This document shows positions 22,910-32,040 of a stretch of 64,000 nucleotides of DNA, piece after piece (the stretch's first letter is position 1; each line of letters starts with the position of its first letter). Made by a program: the position numbers and the translations under genes. Below the pieces are notes generated by a model. It saw only the letters and a program-made list of their open reading frames with translations, did not search any database and was not told where the DNA came from. Location: the NCBI GenBank assembly GCA_030704615.1, contig CM060733.1, positions 11,096,001 through 11,160,000 on the forward strand, in the 5' to 3' direction. The stretch is from Takakia lepidozioides (lineage: Eukaryota; Streptophyta; Takakiopsida; Takakiales; Takakiaceae).

Positions 22910-23890
22910 TATCCGGATGAAGATATTTGTCTTCTGGACTTGTTTGGCGGGATCAGCACCGGATTGGCTACTATGTTATAGGCAGGTGTACGAGTTCGGC
23001 GTTACCTGTATGTGGAGAGGGATGAGATTGCACGACGCGTTTCACTACGTCATGTTGCTCAGTTGGTGCAGCAGTACCCTGAGTTGTTGCCGTTGTCTGC
23101 AGTTCGTGGATATCAGCAAGCCTTGCCAGCAGACATTTCGTTGCTGGGGGTGCAAGATTTGGAGCGGGTTGGCTCCATTGATCTGGCAGTGGCAGGTTGG
23201 CCCTGCCAAGGGCATTTATCAGCCGGGCATGGCAATGGATTGCGAGACTCGAGGTCGGGTTTGTTTTGGGAGATGGTGCGGGTTTTGCGCCACTTGCAGC
23301 TTCATCAAGCTATATCTCCAGCATACATCTTGGAGAATATGCCACTGATAGGCGATTCTCGGGCTAGGGTGATGGCCAGTGTGCATCAAGTCCGGTCGTG
23401 GCTTGGGTCAGCAGTGTTGCTAGATGCAGCTACAGTGGGGTCACGGGTTCATCGTCCACGGCTATGGTGGACTAACCTGATGCCACCCGCACTGCTCAAG
23501 CGTGCATTTGATGGGGTGCAGTGGCCAGCACACCTCACAGTGGATAGCATTTTGGACAAAGGGAAGCACTCTCAGCGTGTGAGACACGATGACCGTTCGC
23601 CTTTAACAGTGGTCAACAAGGTGGGTCAACCACGAGTAGCATTACCTACACTGCTCACCTTCCCAGGATCGCATGCTTTTCAGGATAGTAGACCTGGCCT
23701 CCTGTGGGATGCTTAGTTGCAGCACTTAGTGGAGCCTAATGCTGACGAGCGTGAGCGGGCAATGGGTTTTACCACTGGTACCACGGCGGTGCCGTCTCTT
23801 TCTGAGGCATCACGTTGTCAGGTGTTGGGGCAAGCATTGGATCTCAATTGCTTGACCTGGATTATCAGCTTGGCTATGGCTGAGCAACGC
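22910..23890 (+). pseudogene. C5-cytosine DNA methyltransferase domain within the retrotransposon polyprotein
   Basis: The domain would move a methyl group from S-adenosylmethionine to cytosine in DNA. Conserved motifs are in the right order and in one frame: motif I DLFGGISTGL (22937-), which binds the cofactor; motif IV AGWPCQGH with the catalytic Cys at 23204-23206; motif VI ILENM (family usually ENV); motif VIII SRVHRPRLWWTNL; motif IX/X RAMGF followed by SRCQVLGQALDLNCLTWI. The spacing and the late motifs look closer to the DNMT3/DRM group than to DNMT1, but that needs a tree. Two TAG stops interrupt it at 22979-22981 and 23714-23716, both where Gln would fit. It has protease directly upstream and RT downstream in the same frame, so it was part of pol and not a nearby host gene. 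Confidence 0.88.
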
Positions 23891-24172
23891 AGAATGCGGA
23901 GTACACTTCCCTCGATGGTCTCTCTACCTACCGAGACGGTACAGGCAGTGAGTGGGGGCGAGCATGAGAGGACCACGGGGTGCAGACATCCATGGCGCAC
24001 GTGGGAGGTGCTCGAGGTTCAGAGGGAGTTGGCAGCCAGGGCGGCGGTGATGGATGAGGTTGGGGATTTTTCTCGGGTTGAGGAAGTCCTCGAGGATGAG
24101 ATGATGGGGCAGGATGAGGCCTTGTCAATGACTAAGCAGGTAGGGAGTACTGCTCAAGAGGTTGCAACATAG

Positions 24173-25165
24173 CAACCACTGGACGCGTCCTCTACCTCTA
24201 AGCCCACTAGACTTAAGGTTGCAGTTACGGAGGATAATTGGGAGCCTGACATTGGACCCATTGTCATCGGAGGAGAGAGACGACGTATACGGCGGTTCCT
24301 GAGGGCTTACATGAATTGCTTTGCCTTCAGTTTGAAGGACTTGGGAGCACTGAAGGGTCAAGAGATTCGTATTGAGTTGGCCACTAACACGCCAATCTTT
24401 CAGAGACCCTATAGATACAGTGACATGGAGAGGTCTTTGATTCAGATGAGGACTCAAGATCTTTAGGAGGCTGGTTTGGTGGAGCTCTCTGGTGGAGAGT
24501 ATGCTTCAGCCACAGTGATGCCAGCCAAGAAGGATGTCTATGGCAATTGGACGGAGAGACGTATGTGCGGTGATTACCGGCCTGTAAATCGTCAGACCAA
24601 GTCCGATAAGTATGCCATGCCAACACCAGAGGAGATCTTTGATGCCATCGGGCATGCTAAGGTCTTTAGCACTTTGGATTTACGATCCGGATATCACCAG
24701 TTGCCGATCAAGGAGGCAGACAAGCAGAAGACGGCATTCTAGGGGATCAATGAGCACGGCAATGATTGCCTATATCAGTGGCGGTTCTTACCATTTGGGC
24801 TTAAGAACGCTCCCTACAGAGTTTCAGAGAGTCATGGATAGGATTCTAGCAGGGGTGGACTTTGCTCGGTGCTACATAGATGACATCATCATCTTTAGTG
24901 CTACGGTGGAGGAGCATGACAGGTGGTATTGGAGCGCTTGAGAGCGCACGGATTGAAGTTGCATCCGGGGAAGTGCAAGTTTTTCCACAACCAGATTGAG
25001 TATCTGGGTCACATGATATATCTTGGAGGATTGGGGGTATAGCAGACTAAGGTAGAGGCCCATTGCACAAATTCCACGCCCCACGGATGTGAGCCGAGTT
25101 CGAGCTTTCATGGGGTTGGCAAACTATTATAGACGGTTTGTCAAGGGATTTAGTGCCATTGCAAA
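24173..25165 (+). pseudogene. Reverse transcriptase of the methyltransferase element
   Basis: It copies the element RNA into DNA. Visible blocks: [67 protein letters not shown], the catalytic box CYIDDIIIFS near 24870, HPGKCKFFHNQIEYLGH and VRAFMGLANYYRRFVKGF. The catalytic aspartates are present. Breaks: TAG at 24464, 24740 (in TAF-W-G, where Trp is expected) and 25040; a one-base insertion near 24810; a small deletion near 24920; another frame change near 25065. A linker of roughly 100 residues (about 23890-24230) joins it to the methyltransferase. Confidence 0.88.
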
Positions 25166-25660
25166 GGCTCTAACCAAGCTGACCAAGGTGGACCAGGAGT
25201 GGCAGTGGGAAGATGAGCAGAAATGAGCTTTTCAAGAGCTCAAGGCGAGGTTGACCTCGGCGCCTATCCTGAGACGACCTATCAGGGGGCGTCCTTTTCA
25301 GCTGCATACGGATTGGAGCATGCTGGGGCTTGGAGCGGTAGTCACATAGGTGGATGATGAGGGAAGAGAGTTCGTAGTGGCTTATGCTAGCCACTCGAGC
25401 AACGCTGCAGAGGCTAAAGTATAGCTCATATGAGGGAGAGTGCTTAGCTGCAGTGTGGGCCGTGGCACACTTCAGGTGCTATCTATATGACAATCTCTTC
25501 ACCCTTGTCATGGATCACCAGCCACTCAAGTGGTTGATGGAGTCAGACAAGCTTACGGGGAAGCTTGCACGGTGGGCACTCATACTCCAGGAGTATGACT
25601 TTTAGGTTGTGCATCGACCGGGTTTGGTCAATCGGGATGCGGATGGATTGAGTCGCAATC
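25166..25660 (+). pseudogene. RNase H of the methyltransferase element
   Basis: The RNase H module degrades the RNA strand of the RNA-DNA hybrid. Visible: the tether AFQELKARLTSAPIL, HTDWSMLGLGAVV, YASHSSNAAEAKYSSYEGECLAAVWA, DHQPLKWLM and the joining box VHRPGLVNRDADGLSR. Breaks: TGA at 25224, TAG at 25347 and TAG at 25603. The Asp and Glu residues expected at the active site are recognisable. Confidence 0.85.
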
Positions 25661-27159
25661 CATGCATGAGCCAACAAGATGACACTGGAGCTCGGTGGCA
25701 TGGTGAGACGGACGAGGAGATGGTGCCGGGATGGCACGCATCTGCATTTTTGTGTATCTTGGCATCGGGAGGTCAGGTTGGACCTGCAACACGGATGACT
25801 GTAGACGGAGTGTCTAAGGACCCTAAGGCTAGTGATGAGCCAGGTGGTGCCAGAGATATACATGAGGATTCGGCTGTGTTGGACTACCTCCGCATGGGAG
25901 ATACGGCATCCACTGTGACTGCCAGGGAGAGGGATCGGATCCTGCAACGAGCCAAGAGGTTCAAGTGGGAGGGGATACACCTGCTTCGAGTGTGGGAGGA
26001 TGGTCGGGTGAGGATCGTGCCTCACCCAACACAATGTGCACGGTTAGTGCAGCATGCCCATGAGGAGTTGGGGCATTTTGGAATGCAACGCACTCACAGT
26101 CTACTGCAGGGGCAGTATTGGTGGCGTGGTATGCACACAGAGGTGCAACGGTTTGTGGTTAGGTGCATGGTGTGTGATAGGGTGTGTGCTTCATTCAACG
26201 CCCCTACACCTCAGTTGCATCCTCTTCCGATCATGGGATTGGGCTACAGGTGGAGTCTTGACTTCGCAGGACCTTTGTCATTGACTATGCGCCACCACAG
26301 ATATGTGTTGGTGATGGTGGAGCACTTCTCCAAGTGGATTGAGTTGGTTCCATTGCCTGACAAGGCTAGTGAGGGGGCTGCGTATGCATTCTTGGATCGT
26401 GTGCTTAGCCGATTCGGTGCTCCAGCTGAAGTGCTCACGGACCAAGGGAGAGAGTTCTTGGGGGAGTTTCAGGCTTTGTGTGATAAAGCCTTGATAGACC
26501 ACCGCACCACTTCTCAGGATCATCCTGAGGCCGATGGCTTGGCAGAGAGAGTTGTTCAGACGGTGAAGAGGGGTTTGCACCAGTATGGCTTGCAGAAGGG
26601 ACACCTAGGAGATTGAGATCTTCAGGTGCCTTTGGTTAGCCATGGGCTACAGGTTCAGCAAGCAAGCATCACTTGCCTCATTCTCACCATATTTCCTTCT
26701 CTTTGGCTGAGAGCCGGATTTGCCTGCAGCCATTCATAGGGACACTGCTCAAGTCCTTAACCTTGACGATCCGGACATGTGGGTACGTGCATGTGGTCAG
26801 CGTGCAGAGTTGTTCAAGAAAGTCATGCCCATGGCTTTTTGAGAACCTTGCCATTGCACAACACCGTGATACATTGAGGTATGCTACTATACGTGGTGGA
26901 GGATATCGTCCTGGGGTTTGGAGGTTTAGCCCGGGTGACTATGTTTATTTGCAGCAGACTGCTCCTACGACCCTGGATGTCACTGTAGGGCGTGTTATTC
27001 TGAGGGTTTGAGAGTTGTTTCCCTCAGGAGTCCTGATCTTGGAGGGTCGGGATGGCATGACTTGGAAAGAACATGTGCGTAATTGTGCGCCATGTCACCT
27101 TCCCAATGTCGATGGCAGAGTTGACCCAAACTTGGCAGTGGTACCTGCAGGTTTTGAGG
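25661..27159 (+). pseudogene. Integrase of the methyltransferase element
   Basis: It inserts the DNA copy into the genome. The zinc-binding region (HAHEELGHFGMQRT...CMVCDRVC) is followed by the core with the catalytic triad in WSLDFAGPL, LTDQGREFLG and HPEADGLAERV. Its tail has SPGDYVYL, PSGVLILEGRDG and CAPCHLPNVDG. Breaks: TGA at 26614, 26708 and 27009, one frame change near 26640 and a one-base insertion in a T run near 26840. A spacer of roughly 80 residues rich in Asp and Gly separates it from RNase H. Confidence 0.87.
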
Positions 27160-27303
27160 TGTATGCTCTGTGGGTGTGCCAAAGGGGCAGCCACCATGCT
27201 GGTGTATGATCGATGCTCGAGAGGTTGGCATATGGGATGCTTGACACCACCTCTTGAGAGGGTTCCTGATGGAGATTGGTTATGTCCACACTGCTTGGGA
27301 TAG
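27160..27303 (+). pseudogene. PHD-finger-like zinc module at the end of pol
   Basis: About 47 codons: CMLCG, then YDRCSRGWHMGC, then LTPPLERVPDGDW and LCPHC, ending at TAG 27301-27303. This is the C4HC3 layout of PHD fingers, including the typical PPL...P-GDW-CP-C core; the third zinc ligand is Tyr instead of Cys (TAT for TGT, a G-to-A change). It is in frame 1 while the integrase tail before it is in frame 0, so a one-base indel near 27155 separates them. PHD fingers commonly read the histone H3 tail. In this position it could take the place of the chromodomain seen in copies 1 and 2. Confidence 0.75.
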
Positions 27304-27555
27304 TGGCAGTGGACATGACTAGAGGCAGCTAACAAGACATGGGAGGCCAAGCTCATAGGAGTCAATACACGAGATCCCAAGCACAGGTTGCAAGACGGCG
27401 ACTAACGATGGGGCAACTCTTGCACCCGGCCTCTTGATCTATCGAGTTTGAGTGTAGTAGGGAGAGTGGTGGAGGACTTAGTGAGGCTATGGTCACTATC
27501 ACATCTTGTGGCTACCTGGACTTAGAGGTACTTAAGCACCAGCTAGGGGGCCGAT
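27304..27555 (+). other. 3' untranslated region of the methyltransferase element
   Basis: I see no coding potential. A G-rich run (AGGGGGC, about 27545-27551) just before the LTR could be the polypurine tract. Confidence 0.4.
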
Positions 27556-28072
27556 TGTGTGGTCTAGTGACTGCCATAGTGGGCAACATAGTGGCAGCCT
27601 AGTGTCTGACTAGTTGTAGCCTAGTGGTTGGACTAGTGGCTGGACTAATGGTGGACTAGTGGTATACTAGTGTGTGGCGTGCACATGTGTTGTGTGGTTT
27701 TGGACAACGATGTAGTTGTGTAGCGATATGTATGCGCACGACAGTAGTCAAGTTATTTTACCACTAGTGTGAAACTAGCTAGGAAATAGCTAGCTTTTAC
27801 ATATTGACATTTGGGATTGGCCCAAGTGTCAATCCAGGGGTCAAGGCAGATTTAGGCCCTGGAGTGGTTATCTTCACGGCAAGCGTGGGAGGCTCATCTT
27901 TCTCGAGTTGAGCCTCACCGCGCCTAGCTATGGCGCCGAAGTGTGGATTCCCCATGGCGTGGGGTGCACTTGGCTTGACTTGTATTTGAGTGATGAGGTT
28001 ATATATGCATGAGTTTATGCTTCAGATTTGTGAGCTCCCATGAGCTTGTGCTTGTATTCTTCTTCTTTATCA
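27556..28072 (+). repeat. 3' LTR of the methyltransferase element (about 517 bp)
   Basis: It starts TGTGTGG and ends CTTTATCA. The end matches the 5' remnant at 17113-17189 and the start is repeated at 28074, which together define both boundaries. The first 200 bases are rich in CTAGTG words. Confidence 0.75.
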
Positions 28073-28073
28073 T

Positions 28074-28245
28074 TGTGTGGATTAGTGACTGCCATAGTGG
28101 GCAGCATAGTGGCAGCCTAGCGACTGACTAGTTGTAGCCTAGTGGTTGGACTAGTTGTGGACTAGTGGTATACTAGTGTGTGGCGTGCACATGTGTTGTG
28201 TGGACAGCGATGTAGTTGTGTAGCGATATGTATGCGCACGACACA
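28074..28245 (+). repeat. Second, truncated LTR start in tandem
   Basis: It begins TGTGTGG again and follows 27556-27755 closely, with small internal deletions, up to GCGCACGACA, then diverges. A second LTR start placed 1 nt after an LTR end points to recombination between LTRs or to a second element. Confidence 0.7.
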
Positions 28246-28446
28246 TATTTTGTGAGATTCTTGCTTTGGTTTTGGCTACGAAAGGGATCGCAATGAAGGT
28301 GGTTTGTTGGCTTTCAATGCAGCATCAAGCAAGGAGGCCGATTTAGGTATTGTTTTGAGCCTCTTGCCCATTTGTTGCTCGTTACATGCGGTTGAGTGTT
28401 GAATGCTTGTTTTATGGCAACTTTGTGACAAGGTTAGCTAGGGGAG

Positions 28447-30817
28447 ATGGATTTCTTCAATGCGTTAGAGTTCAGTGAGACTGAAACATTGTTGCTATCT
28501 ACTGGGGAGGATGTAGAGGACTTGGAGACAAGCGTGACAAGCGAGGAGGTCCTGCAAGTTGGTGATCAGGCGGAAGAGGACTGAATTGCCGAGGAGGAGG
28601 CTCTGTGGCGCCAGCGCTTGCAAGTTTTGGTCGCCAATAAGGGATTTTGGCTCCCATATCATAGAAGTTCTTAGTGTTGGGCATTTTTTGTCCTGAACGA
28701 TGCAAGTGCTAAGGTAGAGATGAATGAGACACAACTGATGAGGTGCATTATGTGTCATTCAATGGAGAATGCTCACAGCTCTAGTAACTCAACCAGAACC
28801 AGAAAAGGCTTTGTAAACTACAATCCAAATCATGGCATAACTGCAATGAGGAAACATGTCTCTAATGAACATGGATCTGATCTTGCAAAACACAAAGCCC
28901 ATAGGCAAGTTGTTGTAGATCAAGGTAGCAATAAACGTCAGAAAACCAAAAAACGATAGTCTGTGCCTCTGAGTGCTATCACTTCGTTCTTTGGCAGTTG
29001 TAGGCCATATAGGAAAGATAATCCTCCCCAGCTGAGGTTCATTGAAGATCTAGTGCTTCTGGTCTATAAAGGGTACATGCCCCTGTCAGTTGTTGAGAAT
29101 CCCTGGCTCCGCAGATTAATCATGAGACAGCGTGGTCAGGTTGTATTCCCTAGCAGAAAAACAGCTTGTGAAAGACCATCTACCTGCTTTGTTCAAGAAA
29201 ACGATGGACACATATGTTTTACCTGCCATAGCCTCTGCATCCACCGTGTCTTGCTCCTTTGACTTGTGGATGTCAAGATCAGGGCATGATACCTTTGCAC
29301 TTATGGTAAACTTTATCAACGAGGTTTGGTGTCCATGCCATATTACAGTTGGTATTTTTGAAGCTCCATATACATCTGGACTTGCTCTTGCAGCCCAAGT
29401 GAAAGCTCTGCTGGCTCAATTCAAGCTATCAGACAAGGTGATAGCTTATATAAAGGATGAAGGGGCTAACCTTGCGACTTTGCAATCTGCCCTAACTTCA
29501 GTGGTGAAATGTGATCCTTTGAAGCTGTCAGAGCCCTATCCAGGGTCTTGCTTTGGACATGCCATATCTAAGGCATACCAATACGCAACAAATGAGGAGA
29601 AGGTCAGTGGTGGTATGATTGAGGTGAGCTTGAACGAGGCTCAGGCAGCATTGCAAAAAACCATCACTTGGACGAAGAAAAGTGGTAAGGGCAAGTTGGA
29701 GTGGGAGAATGTCTGTGTGGATGCAGGCCTGCCCAAGAGAAAACTCAGGACCCCTGTCAAGACAAGATTTGCATCGAAAGTCATTATGTTTCAGGAGACG
29801 TTGGCGTATGCTAATGCCATCAATTTTTGCTACACACGACAATCTGCTGCCTTGCAAGCCAGGGTTCCCAGTGGGTGGACATGGGCCATAGCCAGAGCCG
29901 TGGATGACACTTTGACACTTGTAGTGCACCAATGCATTCTGAACCAGCGAAGGGGTTACTGGCTGCTCTCAGATGCCCTCTTAGCTGGCTTGGCTATCAT
30001 GACGGAGATTAGGAAGATTGTGGAAGTAAGGACAACTCATGTGCCATGCTTACAATATGGATCTTTTGATGCGGAGATAGAGTTGCTTTATGCTCGCATG
30101 GCCCTCCAAGTCACAGAGGTTCTTCACCCATTTCTTTCATTTGCTGAATATTTCATTGAGAACAAGGCACATAACATGCTAGCCTTAATGTTGGATCCAC
30201 GGTTCAAAGGCTTACAGTGCATTGCTGATTACATTGGTAGGATGTCAGCTGAACGTCTGGTGCAAGAATATGATTCAGTTGTATTGCTGCCACTATTGAC
30301 CACTGTGATTGAGCACTTGAACCCTAAAGGTGGCACAGCTCCGCATCCACCCACTCCTGAGCTACCCTCGCATGGATTGTTTGGTAGGGCTGCCTCCACT
30401 GAGGAGGCCAGTGAGGGCTTATTGAAGGCTGAGCTTTCTTTACTCCGACGCTTTCCCGTTGACAATGAGGAGAAACTGGATCCAATGAAATGGTGGTTTG
30501 AGCATGAGACAAGGTTCCCTAATGTTGGGTGGTTGGCTCGTCAAATTCTTGGAATACCTGGTTCTCAGATTGAGACAGAGAGAATTTTCTCCATGGCAGG
30601 TGTGCTGACTGCTCTTAGACGATGTCGTCTGGGGGTGGATAATCTGGACAAATTGGTAATGGTTTACAAAAATTGGCCCAGTGATGCCCGTGTTGATTGT
30701 AAGCTAGTCGAAGCAGGAATGTTCAAGGACTTCTTGGAGGATGAGGACATACTAGTTGACGAGAATGAGGAGCTGATTGAGGAGGCAGGGCTGTTTGAGA
30801 ACGACGAGTTGGGGTAG
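28447..30817 (+). pseudogene. hAT transposase with BED zinc finger, near-complete
   Basis: The transposase cuts and rejoins the hAT element. Frame 1 opens at ATG 28447 with an acidic N-terminus, then a BED-type finger (CIMCH ... MRKHVSNEH, about 28744-28893), a basic stretch QKTKKR, then NPWLRRLIMRQ. After a one-base change in an A run near 29160 the frame moves to 2 and stays open to 30817: CSFDLWMSRSGHDTF, YIKDEGAN, RTPVKTRFASKV, and the C-terminal dimerisation block (WWFEHETRFPNVGWLARQIL, PGSQIETERIFSMAG), then an acidic tail. Stops: TGA 28582, TAG 28672 and TAG 28957. Except for these four lesions it is full length. It lies inside the 10706-31809 inverted repeats, so it is the likely former transposase of that element. 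Confidence 0.9.
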
Positions 30818-31792
30818 GCTTGTGAACTCTAAAATTATTATTTTTTCTACATTTTGGCTGAGTCTCCAGCTTTGAATGTATGTGGTTTTAATCTAGGATT
30901 GCTTTCTTGCAGGTGTTGGAGTGGTTGCTGACATGGAGTTGTAGCAGTGCTGGAGTCAGATTTGATAAGTATTTTTAAACTGCTGATTGTTTATGTTTGA
31001 TATTGACCAATGCTTATACTCCGCATCCACTTGACCTTTGAGGTCAGACTTGGGTGTTTTTGTTCTCTTCACAGGTGCGGAGTTTCAAGACATGGCACAC
31101 CACCATCTATCACTTTGAGGTGGAGATCAGCTACTACACTTAGGCATCGCAATAGTAGCCAACGTACCCAGTCACCTGCAGATTAGCCAGTGTTTGAGTG
31201 ACCACAAATTTGCTTTTATTTTGGGATCCTCGGTTCCATTGCAATGTTGATTTTTTAGCCTTGTCATCTGGTTCTTAACTTTGCTCATGCTGGTATTGGC
31301 GAGGACAAGAAATTGACAGCAAACCAAAGAGAATTTGGCATAGAGTAGAGTAGATCATTTGATAAGCTTCACATATGCATAACTCAACATGAGAAATTTC
31401 ATAAGCTCATGGCAGTTCCTAATTTCAATTGCTTTGTTTCTATTTGTATTAGTGCTCTGTCGCATTCAGCATTAGTCTTCGTGGCTTGAAAGAAAAACAG
31501 CGGCAGTGAAAATTATAAATGCAAGGCCAAAAGTTTCCATATGTATGCTACAATATTCGGTGTGTGTTTCTCTCTAAAATGTAAATTTTTGATACTGTAC
31601 CCGAAGTTGATATCAGCAGGTATCAAGGTTTTCATACCCTTGTTGATACTAGGTCGGCAAAAGTGAAATGCTAGCATTATTGATACCCTACAAGTAACAA
31701 AATCCGGGTTTTTTTTTTTAATTGCATACCCGTGTTTGGGACATCTCTAAATTCTTATACTACCATGACCCTCCTGGTATCTCCAAAACGCG
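30818..31792 (+). other. 3' subterminal region of the hAT element
   Basis: Non-coding. From about 31590 it contains repeated GATACC/GGTATC and CATACCC words in both orientations, as also seen just inside the left end (10730-10760). These are candidate transposase binding sites. Confidence 0.5.
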
Positions 31793-31809
31793 ATACCAGA
31801 CCAACACTG
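31793..31809 (-). repeat. Right 17-bp terminal inverted repeat of the hAT element
   Basis: ATACCAGACCAACACTG is the exact reverse complement of 10706-10722. It is followed by the target duplication GATTTTAC at 31810-31817. Confidence 0.9.
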
Positions 31810-31817
31810 GATTTTAC
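31810..31817. repeat. 8-bp target site duplication, right copy
   Basis: GATTTTAC, identical to 10698-10705. Confidence 0.9.
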
Positions 31818-31972
31818 TTGGCCCCAAGCCCCAGTGGCGACCGTACCGGCAGGCTATCACGCGCGCATTCAACTCGCATCCTATGTCTAGCGTGTTCCTT
31901 ATTTCTCCTCTCATGGACATTTCTTGTATTTTTCTGAGAGAGAAGACTAGAACTACCAGTTCATAGTAATCC

Positions 31973-32040
31973 AGGGACCTGATTTGTGAGGGGTCGCTCC
32001 CGGTTCTTTCTATTGTTTTTTGTAAAGGATATTTCTCTTT
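31973..32040 (-). repeat. Dispersed GGGAGCGAC repeat, reverse copy
   Basis: The reverse complement contains CGGGAGCGAC, then CTCACAAATCAGG, preceded by a T/A-rich run. The same layout occurs three times at 53134-53500 on the plus strand. Confidence 0.65.

Larger units (their letters stand above)
17113..28072 (+). mobile_element. Ty3/gypsy-like LTR element encoding a DNA methyltransferase and a PHD finger
   Basis: A plus-strand element of about 11 kb: 5' LTR remnant (17113-17189), a long repeat-rich leader (about 17190-20280), gag with zinc knuckles (20288-21729), protease (about 22196), cytosine methyltransferase (22910-23890), RT (about 24230-25120), RNase H, integrase (about 25900-26850), PHD-like module (27160-27303) and 3' LTR (27556-28072). 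RT before integrase places it in the Ty3/gypsy order. Protease, methyltransferase and the first half of RT share one frame. The copy is inactive, with 14 stops and several frameshifts. I found no clear primer site behind the 5' LTR remnant, and no target duplication can be read because both outer junctions are truncated. Confidence 0.88.
10706..31809 (+). mobile_element. hAT-superfamily DNA transposon, 21.1 kb, carrying nested retroelements
   Basis: The left end (10706-10722) reads CAGTGTTGGTCTGGTAT and the right end (31793-31809) is its exact reverse complement, with the same 8-bp duplication outside both ends. A hAT transposase pseudogene lies inside near the right end, on the plus strand. 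Both subterminal regions contain repeated GGTATC or GATACC and ATACCCG words, as expected for transposase binding sites. About 17.4 kb of the interior (10846-28245) is made of two LTR retroelements, so the original transposon was probably about 3.7 kb and was enlarged by later insertions. Superfamily and ends are read from the sequence; the order of insertion is inferred. Confidence 0.88.

Noticed and set aside
22910-23890. Host DNA methyltransferase gene interrupted by a retroelement
   Set aside because: The domain has no introns, shares frame with protease upstream and RT downstream, and has no exon-like edges.
22205-25605. Reassigned genetic code with TAG read as glutamine
   Set aside because: In-frame TAG at Gln positions suggests it, but the same element also has TGA stops and frameshifts, one TAG replaces Trp, and streptophyte nuclear genes use the standard code. 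Methylated-cytosine decay explains the pattern better.
17089-28245. Simple insertion of the methyltransferase element into the LTR of chromovirus copy 1
   Set aside because: An insertion would show complete LTR ends, a target duplication and the rest of the broken LTR on the far side at about 28246; none of these is present.
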